From Phycisphaerae bacterium (GTDB lineage: Bacteria; Planctomycetota; Phycisphaerae; Phycisphaerales; SM1A02), in assembly GCA_002690755.1 (NCBI GenBank), contig NZFT01000040.1, positions 10,486 to 26,131 of the forward strand: a stretch of DNA of 15,646 nt, written 5' to 3'. A program made the translations under genes and the position numbers. Positions 8,514 to 13,233 of this stretch are shown here, in pieces. The notes under the pieces were generated by a model, which saw only the letters and a program-made list of their open reading frames with translations, was not told the origin of the DNA and ran no database searches. Numbering within the stretch: the first letter of the stretch is position 1; each line of letters opens with the position of its first letter.

Positions 8514-8975
8514 ATGAAAGCCGTCGTCCAGCGTGTCCGATCCGCCAGCGTCACCATCGAAGACGAGGTGGTCGGCGAGATCGGCCCGGGGCTCCTGGTG
8601 CTGCTGGGCGTCGCGACCCCCGACACCGACGAGGATGCGACGTGGATGGCCCGCAAGATCGCCGGTCTCCGGATCTTCCCCGATGACGCGGGACGAATGA
8701 ACGTCGATCTCGCCGCGGCGTCCGCCGCGGTGCTGCTGGTGAGCCAGTTCACGCTTCAGGCCGACTGTCGGCGGGGAAATCGCCCGAGCTTCATCGCGGC
8801 GGCGCCGCCGGAGATCGCCGCGCCGGCGGTCGAGCGGGTCGGCGGTCTTCTTCGAGAACAACACGGGCTCCGCGTGGAGACCGGGCGTTTCGGCGCCCAC
8901 ATGGAGGTCCGGCTGCTCAACGACGGACCGATCACGATCGTGCTCGACTCCACGCTCGACCGCAACGACCGCTGA
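8514..8975 (+). CDS. dtd: D-aminoacyl-tRNA deacylase (DTD1 family)
   Basis: Hydrolyses D-amino acids (and glycine mischarged on tRNA-Ala) from tRNA, a proofreading step in translation; acts as a cytoplasmic homodimer. The 153-residue length is near the family norm of about 145-150. Visible signatures are MKAVVQRVRSASVTI at the N-terminus, LLVLLGV (27-33), the active-site SQFTLQAD (77-84), RPSF (90-93) and the Gly-cisPro loop in LNDGPIT (135-141). The gene starts 18 nt after memo with no Shine-Dalgarno: the bases just before ATG are pyrimidine-rich (TTCCTCCTC), so coupling to memo translation is likely. It converges on the glycosylase gene with only 13 nt between the stop codons and no visible terminator. 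Confidence 0.95.
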   Translation: MKAVVQRVRSASVTIEDEVVGEIGPGLLVLLGVATPDTDEDATWMARKIAGLRIFPDDAGRMNVDLAAASAAVLLVSQFTLQADCRRGNRPSFIAAAPPEIAAPAVERVGGLLREQHGLRVETGRFGAHMEVRLLNDGPITIVLDSTLDRNDR

Positions 8976-8988
8976 CGCGATCCCTGGT

Positions 8989-9855
8989 CTACGCCGACGA
9001 ACGGACCAGGTCGCGGGCGAGCTGGAGATCGTTCCAGACTGCCGCTCGCACCTCGGCGGTGTACTGACGCAGGACGTAGGCCGGGTGGAACGTCGGCATG
9101 ACGGGGATCCAGAGATCTCCGACGTCGTATCGACCCCACACCCCGCGGAGTCGCGTGATCCCCGTCTCGGTTCCAAGCAGAAGCTTCGCAGCGGGCCCAC
9201 CGAGCGCCACGATCACCTGCGGACGAATCACCTCGATCTGCGACGCGAGCCATCGCCCGCATGCCTCGGCCTCGTCGGGTCGCGGGGTCCGATTCTCGGG
9301 CGGCCGCGCCTTGAGCACGTTCGAGATGTAGACGGACTCCCGCGAAAAACCCATCGCATTGATCATCTGATCGAGTTTCTCGCCGGCCGGTCCGACGAAG
9401 GGACGCCCCGACCGGTCCTCGCGTTCACCGGGGGCCTCACCGACGAACATCAGGGACGCGTTCTCATCACCCTCACCGAAGACGATGTTCAGGTGGGTGG
9501 TCGACGCCGTGCAATGCGGGCACCCCTCGGCATGACGAGCGGCGAGATCGGCGAGCTTCTCCGCCGCCGAATCACCGACGAGGGCTTCCAGCGACACGGC
9601 CGGTGTTCCGACCCCGACGGCCGACTCCCGCCGCGCCGACGACCGACGCTCGGTGACTTCGGACTCCGACGGTTTCGATCTCGCGACGGAACGCGGCGGC
9701 GAGGGATCCACCGAATCCTCGGTCATCCCGGTGCGCGGCGAGGCGACGGCCGTCACCTGCCCGCGGGCGAGCGGTATCAGGTTGGCGCCGAGCAGCAGGT
9801 CGGTTTCGACCATTGCGCGGGCGGCTCGATCCAACATCGGGTCCGGGATTCCCAT
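8989..9855 (-). CDS. Uracil-DNA glycosylase, family 4-like, one Fe-S cysteine replaced
   Basis: Removes uracil from DNA at the start of base excision repair. The 288-residue product is longer than typical family-4 enzymes (about 200-230) because of an extra N-terminal part (1-105), including a low-complexity linker rich in Ser, Arg and Glu. The catalytic core is clear: GEAPGERED (139-147) with GRPFVGPAG (150-158), NVLKARPPENRTP (179-191), VIVALGG (214-220) and TFHPAYVLR (255-263). Iron-sulfur ligands in this family are spaced CX2C-X(67-70)-C-X15-C. Here C112, C115 and C199 are present and spaced correctly, but the third position is A183 (codon GCG). The ATG sits 6 nt after a TAGACT -10 box, so the mRNA appears leaderless. 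It converges on dtd. Confidence 0.9.
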   Translation of the reverse strand: MGIPDPMLDRAARAMVETDLLLGANLIPLARGQVTAVASPRTGMTEDSVDPSPPRSVARSKPSESEVTERRSSARRESAVGVGTPAVSLEALVGDSAAEKLADLAARHAEGCPHCTASTTHLNIVFGEGDENASLMFVGEAPGEREDRSGRPFVGPAGEKLDQMINAMGFSRESVYISNVLKARPPENRTPRPDEAEACGRWLASQIEVIRPQVIVALGGPAAKLLLGTETGITRLRGVWGRYDVGDLWIPVMPTFHPAYVLRQYTAEVRAAVWNDLQLARDLVRSSA

Positions 9856-9861
9856 CGCCCC

Positions 9862-9867
9862 AGTCTA
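9862..9867 (-). promoter_or_regulatory. -10 box of the glycosylase gene, leaderless start
   Basis: TAGACT in the context CGCTAGACT on the minus strand. Counting 7 nt downstream gives a start at 9855, which is the A of the ATG. The 16 nt spacer would give a weak -35 (TTCGCC). The octamer GCTAGACT also occurs at the rnpB promoter. Confidence 0.55.
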
Positions 9868-9892
9868 GCGATGGAGAAGCCCGGCGAATTCC

Positions 9893-9940
9893 GGACGAAA
9901 AAGAACGCGGCGACGCATCCCGAAGGACGACGCCGCCGCG
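9893..9940 (-). terminator. Intrinsic terminator of the DUF2617 gene
   Basis: On the minus strand, a long GC stem (one bulged base) capped by a C-TTCG-G tetraloop covers 9940-9906 and is followed by TTCTTTTTCG. It lies 35 nt after the DUF2617 stop codon and ends about 25 nt before the glycosylase -10 box. A second small hairpin (GCCTCGG-TTC-CCGAGGC, about 9958-9974) sits directly after the stop codon. Confidence 0.85.
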
Positions 9941-9974
9941 TGCGGTCGTGCTTGCCGGCCTCGGGAACCGAGGC

Positions 9975-10535
9975 TCATTCCTCTTCTTCGTCGACGCCGA
10001 GCCGGAACATGGACTGGGTCCGCAGGACCAGCCCGCAGTCGGCGCGGAGGTGATACCCCTGCACGTGGACTTCGGTTCGGTATCGCTGGATGTCGAGCAC
10101 CGACATCTCCGGACGGGACGCGCCATCCGCGCGGACCACGAGCGAATTCGACTCCCGAGCGTGCTGGGTCATCTCCCGGTAGGTGGACTCGTAGAGGTGA
10201 TCCGACAGGGTCTCGGTCTGCATCGTCGTCATGTACGTGACGGTGTCGCCGAACGTGTTTTCAAAGTCTCGTTCACCGGCACAGGGCAGGTTTGCGACGA
10301 GCCCCTTCTCGGGAAGACTTTCGACCTGATCCGTGACGACCTCGCAGATCGTCACGCTTCCGGACTGGAAACGTGAAACCTGGCCGCCGGGAAAGATCCA
10401 ACCCTCGAACTCGAAGTCATCCTGCTGGATCCGCTTCCGGCCCTCGATCCCGAAGAACTCGGGATGGAGCGGCTTGCGATAGACCAGCATGGTGTATGCC
10501 TGCAGTGAAGTTGTCTTGCTAGATGCGATCGACAT
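9975..10535 (-). CDS. DUF2617 family protein (planctomycete type)
   Basis: Function unknown. The 186-residue product has no signal peptide or membrane segment and ends in an acidic VDEEEE tail. The segment LVYRKPLHPEFF followed by RKRIQQDDFEFEGWI resembles the recurring planctomycete DUF2617 pattern (LYGRPLHPELF with RRVQREDY), and the central YMTTMQTETLSDHLYE also fits that family from memory; I could not run a profile search. The start ATG 10535 has AAGGA about 10 nt upstream; an internal ATG before LVYRKP (residue 16) is an alternative start. It is monocistronic, with a strong terminator downstream and a 45 bp imperfect palindrome about 90 nt upstream of the start. Confidence 0.75.
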   Translation of the reverse strand: MSIASSKTTSLQAYTMLVYRKPLHPEFFGIEGRKRIQQDDFEFEGWIFPGGQVSRFQSGSVTICEVVTDQVESLPEKGLVANLPCAGERDFENTFGDTVTYMTTMQTETLSDHLYESTYREMTQHARESNSLVVRADGASRPEMSVLDIQRYRTEVHVQGYHLRADCGLVLRTQSMFRLGVDEEEE

Positions 10536-10605
10536 GGGTGATGGGTCCTTCCAGGCTTTCGTCGAGCCTTTGTTTCACCGGTCGTGCCTCGAACGTGATC
10601 CAAAC

Positions 10606-10611
10606 GTTCTA
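10606..10611 (-). promoter_or_regulatory. Possible -10 box for the DUF2617 gene
   Basis: TAGAAC on the minus strand in the context GCCTAGAACG, about 70 nt upstream of the ATG. The match is weak and the -35 zone falls inside the palindrome at 10623-10667. Confidence 0.25.
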
Positions 10612-10622
10612 GGCTTCAACTC

Positions 10623-10667
10623 GGTCATCGAACGTGCGGAACATTCCGTGTCGCTTGTTCGATGACC
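10623..10667. repeat. 45 bp imperfect palindrome upstream of the DUF2617 gene
   Basis: Perfect 11 bp arms GGTCATCGAAC (10623-10633) and GTTCGATGACC (10657-10667) enclose a smaller inverted repeat, CGGAA-CA-TTCCG (10636-10647). The arms are long enough for a dimeric repressor operator or an RNA stem; no T run follows, so a terminator is unlikely. Confidence 0.8.
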
Positions 10668-10673
10668 ACGCTT

Positions 10674-10698
10674 CGAGTCGGGTACCTCTACCCACTCG
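10674..10698. repeat. Hairpin sequence
   Basis: CGAGT and GGGTA pair with TACCC and ACTCG around a CCTC loop, with one bulged C, giving a 10 bp stem only 6 nt after the large palindrome. There is no T run. Confidence 0.7.
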
Positions 10699-10865
10699 CC
10701 CCTCGGTCGACGTTCGCCTGGCCTTCCGACCAGCCGCATCCGGCGACCCAAATCCGACCCTTGCCTCCGATTCGGCCGATGAACAGCCCCCTCGAACGAC
10801 TCGAGCCTCATCCGCCGGCACCCCGGTGGCGGAACGAACACATACTCCGAACTACGTCTCTTCTC

Positions 10866-10884
10866 TTTCAGGCTGGTCCTGAAA
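10866..10884. repeat. Hairpin sequence
   Basis: TTTCAGG and CCTGAAA form a perfect 7 bp stem with loop CTGGT. Its role is unknown. Confidence 0.65.
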
Positions 10885-11157
10885 CGGATGCTCAGTCGAA
10901 ACGACCAGAACGTTCAAAAACCAACCGTTGTCTGCGGACTGGAGTCCAATCCGGTGTCGCTATTGTCGCGAGGACGGTCGCAAAGGCAAGGACGTTCCGA
11001 TCCATTTCAGAAAACAAGTAGTAGTAGAGTTTGATTCGAAAAACCACAAGATGTAGAGATGAATTCCCTCAAAACGATCTTTACGAACGAACTGTCCCCA
11101 AGGTTCGACCAGATCGGCCCTGAAGCGCGAATAATGGGCAAAAAACCACGTGCAGGA

Positions 11158-11193
11158 ATGAAAACGCCCCGACCTTCGAGCGAAGGCCGGGGC
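11158..11193 (-). terminator. Intrinsic terminator of rnpB
   Basis: On the minus strand, GCCCCGGCCTTC and GAAGGTCGGGGC form a 12 bp stem (one G-U) with loop GCTC, followed by GTTTTCATT. It starts a few bases after the RNase P RNA 3' end. Confidence 0.85.
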
Positions 11194-11199
11194 GGGTCG

Positions 11200-11604
11200 G
11201 GCTGGGACGAACTGTAAGCCGAGTTCCGTTGAACGACCTCCGATCGAAGCCGCCGCGGCGATCATTTCTCTGGGAACGTCGTTGCCGACGCCCTCCAGCA
11301 CGCCACCCGCTCCAATCCGCGGACCACGGACCCGAACGCCGACCGTTTCCGATCGACCTTCGACTGAAGCTGCTTGCGCTTGCACGCGGTGGGGTTTGCC
11401 GTGCCCCGTCCGTCACCGGAACGGGCGGTGTGCTCTTACCACACCTTTTCACCCTTGCCTGCGACCGAAGTCACATCGGCGGTTTCTTTTCTGTGGCACT
11501 TTCCCTGACCCGCAGCCCACGGGCCGGTGGGTGTTACCCACCACCGTTGTCCTGTCGTGCTCGGACTTTCCTCGCCGTTTGACCGACGCGATCGCCCGTT
11601 CGCC
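11200..11604 (-). ncRNA. rnpB: RNase P RNA, bacterial type A-like
   Basis: Catalytic RNA of ribonuclease P, which makes tRNA 5' ends. The conserved blocks are all present in order: GAGGAAAGUCCGAGC (P4 5' strand), GUAACACCC, CAGAAAAGAAACCGCC, GGUAAGGGUGAAA-like GCAAGGGUGAAAAGG, GGUAAGAGCACACCGC, GGCAAACCCCACC, the GAAAUGA segment and ACGGAACUCGGCUUACAG (P4 3' strand). P1 is GGCGAAC (11604-11598) with GUUCGUC (11212-11206); P2 is GGCGAUC with GAUCGCC (11263-11257); P3 is a short CGUCG/CGGCG hairpin. The 5' end at 11604 agrees with the start predicted from the TAGACT box. The 3' end is approximate. The junction from P2 to P4 (11256-11230) carries 27 nt with a 6 bp hairpin, against about 4 nt in E. 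coli. Confidence 0.95.
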
Positions 11605-11610
11605 GTGGCG

Positions 11611-11619
11611 AGTCTAGCA
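11611..11619 (-). promoter_or_regulatory. rnpB promoter, extended -10
   Basis: TGCTAGACT on the minus strand (11619-11611) matches the extended -10 TGNTATAAT well. Counting 7 nt from the box end gives a start at 11604, the first base of helix P1. No good -35 is visible, as is common for extended -10 promoters. Confidence 0.65.
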
Positions 11620-11659
11620 CCGATTCCTCGAGGATCCCCCCGATGCGAGGGACAGCCGC

Positions 11660-11665
11660 TAGCAT
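11660..11665 (+). promoter_or_regulatory. -10 box of the Gfo/Idh-like gene, leaderless start
   Basis: TAGCAT in the context CCGCTAGCAT. Counting 7 nt downstream gives a start at A11672, the A of the ATG. No clear -35. It lies 41 nt from the divergent rnpB -10 box, so the two promoters are nearly back to back. Confidence 0.45.
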
Positions 11666-11671
11666 CGAGGC

Positions 11672-12646
11672 ATGCCGGAAGGGAAAAGGGAGCGCGTGGC
11701 GATCTGGGCGGGCGAGCAGCAAGCAAGCATGCTCCATGGGCTGTTCGATGGAAAATGCCTGGAACCCGCGGCGATCGGTGGCGAAGCGGTGTCGATCCGG
11801 GATGAAGCCGCGAGGCTCGGCGTGGCGTACCACGACGACCCCCGGGCGCTCGCCCACGTCGACGCCGATGCGACCCTGATCGCCGATCCCGACCGGGTGA
11901 TGCCCACCGACACGCTGGCGTCCATGATCGCGGAGGCCGAACGGGCCCGCCGCCCGCTTCTCACGCTCGCTCCCCGACCGGCCTCCATCGAGGAGTCGGC
12001 GGAACTCCTCGCATCGACCCACCTGCCGACGCCCGTGCCCTGCTTCCGAGATCTCCGTCCCGGCCGCCGGCTGATCGATGCCGCCACCGCCTTTCAGACG
12101 CCCTCCGCCGCGGCGATCGAGTGTTCCGGCCCCGAGCGGGAAGCGGCCATCACCGGTCGCCTCTTCGACGCCTTCGACCTGCTTTCGACTTGGTTCGGAA
12201 CGCCCACGCACGTCGACGCGACCGCGGTCCGCCCGGTCGGCATGCCATCATCCCGGCCGACCCGGATCCTCGCGATCGCTCGATTCCCGGATGGGCGAGC
12301 GGCTTCGGTGACCGCGGGTACGGAGGTCGGACGCCACGCGCGAATGGTGACGCTCTTCGGTCCCAGCGGGCGACTGCAGTGCATCGATGGCCGACTCGAC
12401 TGGGCCGGCCCTGATGGCGCCATCATCGACCACGAATCCACGAGCTCGCACGAATCGGGCGAGTTCACCAGTGAGCTCGTCGAATCGATTCGAACCCAGG
12501 TACGGATTCAGGCCGGTGCCGAGCCCGGACGCAGCAACGAGGCCACCGTCGACCTGCTCGCCACCTGCGAGGCCGTCACGCTCTCGGCGAGAACCGGTGA
12601 GCCGGAATCCGTGGACGCGGTCCGACGGATGATCGGCCGAGTCTGA
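11672..12646 (+). CDS. Divergent Gfo/Idh/MocA-like protein, motifs for cofactor binding lost
   Basis: Function unknown; the 324-residue layout resembles the Gfo/Idh/MocA NAD(P)-dependent oxidoreductases. The first part (about 8-125) reads like a Rossmann half: RVAIWAGE, then EAARLGVAYHDDPRALAHVDADATLIADP (45-73) and AERARRPLLTLAPRPASIEESAELLA (89-114). The second part resembles the C-terminal beta domain (RILAIARFPDGRAASV, then VTLFGPSGRLQCIDGRLDW, 198-244) and ends with a CEAVTLSARTGEPESV helix (299-314). The usual GxGxxG is replaced by AGEQQA and the EKP catalytic motif by APRP, so it is probably not a normal dehydrogenase. ATG 11672 fits a leaderless transcript; GTG 11696, preceded by a purine-rich GGGAAAAGGGAG, is an alternative start at residue 9. 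It is divergent from rnpB and converges on rplU. Confidence 0.7.
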   Translation: MPEGKRERVAIWAGEQQASMLHGLFDGKCLEPAAIGGEAVSIRDEAARLGVAYHDDPRALAHVDADATLIADPDRVMPTDTLASMIAEAERARRPLLTLAPRPASIEESAELLASTHLPTPVPCFRDLRPGRRLIDAATAFQTPSAAAIECSGPEREAAITGRLFDAFDLLSTWFGTPTHVDATAVRPVGMPSSRPTRILAIARFPDGRAASVTAGTEVGRHARMVTLFGPSGRLQCIDGRLDWAGPDGAIIDHESTSSHESGEFTSELVESIRTQVRIQAGAEPGRSNEATVDLLATCEAVTLSARTGEPESVDAVRRMIGRV

Positions 12647-12730
12647 ACCCGGCCGCATCGCCTCGTGCCTTCGCATCCCTTCCGCGGCGGATCACGGTGC
12701 CTGATGCACCCGTCGGTCGACCACTGATGC

Positions 12731-12768
12731 GTGAACGAAACAGTCGCCGGCCTGCGGCCGGCGGCTGT
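12731..12768 (-). terminator. Terminator hairpin between the Gfo/Idh-like gene and rplU, possibly bidirectional
   Basis: ACAG-N-CGCCGGCC and GGCCGGCG-N-CTGT pair around a 3 nt loop (12740-12768), giving a 12 bp stem interrupted by one pair. On the minus strand it is followed by TTTCGTTC, so it best serves rplU. On the plus strand the interrupting pair becomes U-G, making the stem continuous, but no real T run follows. The rest of the 157 bp gap (12647-12803) holds no gene. Confidence 0.65.
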
Positions 12769-12803
12769 CGAATTTCGCTGCTCGCGGGCGGATGCCCGGG
12801 GCG

Positions 12804-13130
12804 TCAGCCGCCCGAGATGTCGCCGATGCGGACCGTCAGGTACTGCTGACGATGTCCCATCTTCCGACGCATGCCCTTGCGACGCTTGAATCGAACCGAG
12901 ACGAGCTTCTCACCCTTCTTCTCGGCGATGATCTCCGCGGCGACCGTGGCGCCCTCGACGTACGGCGTGCCGACGGTACCGCCCTTGCCGTCCTCGTTGC
13001 TCACGGAGAGGACCCGATCGAACACGAGGTCGCCCTTGGGTTCGCTGCCATCGGTGCGGGGATCGATCTCGATGACGTCTCCGGGACGCACCATGATCTG
13101 GGTTCCGCTGTCTTCGATGATTGCGTACAC
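12804..13130 (-). CDS. rplU: Large ribosomal subunit protein bL21
   Basis: 23S rRNA-binding protein of the 50S subunit. The 108-residue product is close to the family length of about 103. It begins (V/M)YAIIEDSGTQIMVRPGD, matching the YAIIExGGKQY-type start, and ends with the basic signature FKRRKGMRRKMGHRQQYLTVRI (81-102). I chose GTG 13130 because GGAG precedes it by 7 nt and the protein then starts exactly where L21 proteins do; the open frame further upstream overlaps the promoter. The usual partner rpmA (L27) does not follow: the next gene is convergent. It has its own promoter with a leader of about 68 nt. Confidence 0.95.
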   Translation of the reverse strand: MYAIIEDSGTQIMVRPGDVIEIDPRTDGSEPKGDLVFDRVLSVSNEDGKGGTVGTPYVEGATVAAEIIAEKKGEKLVSVRFKRRKGMRRKMGHRQQYLTVRIGDISGG

Positions 13131-13204
13131 GGTCAAGCTCCGGGTCCCGGGGGACGGTTTCTTCGGAGGGGCGGCGTCGCGACGCGGCCCGGGGAGAATC
13201 GGAG

Positions 13205-13232
13205 AGGATAGCAGGGATCCGCGTTCGATCAA
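13205..13232 (-). promoter_or_regulatory. rplU promoter
   Basis: -35 TTGATC (13232-13227) and -10 TATCCT (13210-13205) are 16 nt apart on the minus strand, and the -10 is extended (TGCTATCCT). It lies directly after the symporter stop codon. The predicted start is near 13198. Confidence 0.65.
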
Positions 13233-13233
13233 G

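Larger units (their letters stand above)
10536..11157. other. Gene-poor, hairpin-rich region of low GC content
   Basis: About 620 bp with no convincing gene; the short open frames here lack family resemblance and Shine-Dalgarno sites. It holds a 45 bp palindrome, two compact hairpins and several copies of an AACGTTC-like word (near 10604, 10908 and 10992). Its right part (10981-11160) is only about 45% G+C by count, against about two thirds elsewhere. It may contain an unrecognised structured RNA, the control region of the DUF2617 gene, or decayed DNA. Confidence 0.5.

Noticed and set aside
10662..11021. Plus-strand frame of 119 codons in the gene-poor region
   Set aside because: No Shine-Dalgarno, its sequence contains hairpins unrelated to coding, composition is Pro/Arg-rich, and no family is recognised.
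11026..11035. AGAGTTTGAT, the start of a typical 16S rRNA
   Set aside because: The match stops after 10 bases and none of the following rRNA sequence is present; chance occurrence.
11085..11130. GGTTCGACC as a possible tRNA T-loop
   Set aside because: No acceptor, D or anticodon stems can be formed around it.
10960..11200. Protein-like minus-strand reading past the rnpB terminator (LVEPWGQFVRKDRFEG)
   Set aside because: The frame runs through rnpB, has no start codon after the terminator and belongs to no family I recognise.
13131..13232. Upstream extension of the L21 frame
   Set aside because: It runs through the rplU promoter; L21 proteins start at the (M/V)YAII residue encoded at GTG 13130, which has GGAG upstream.
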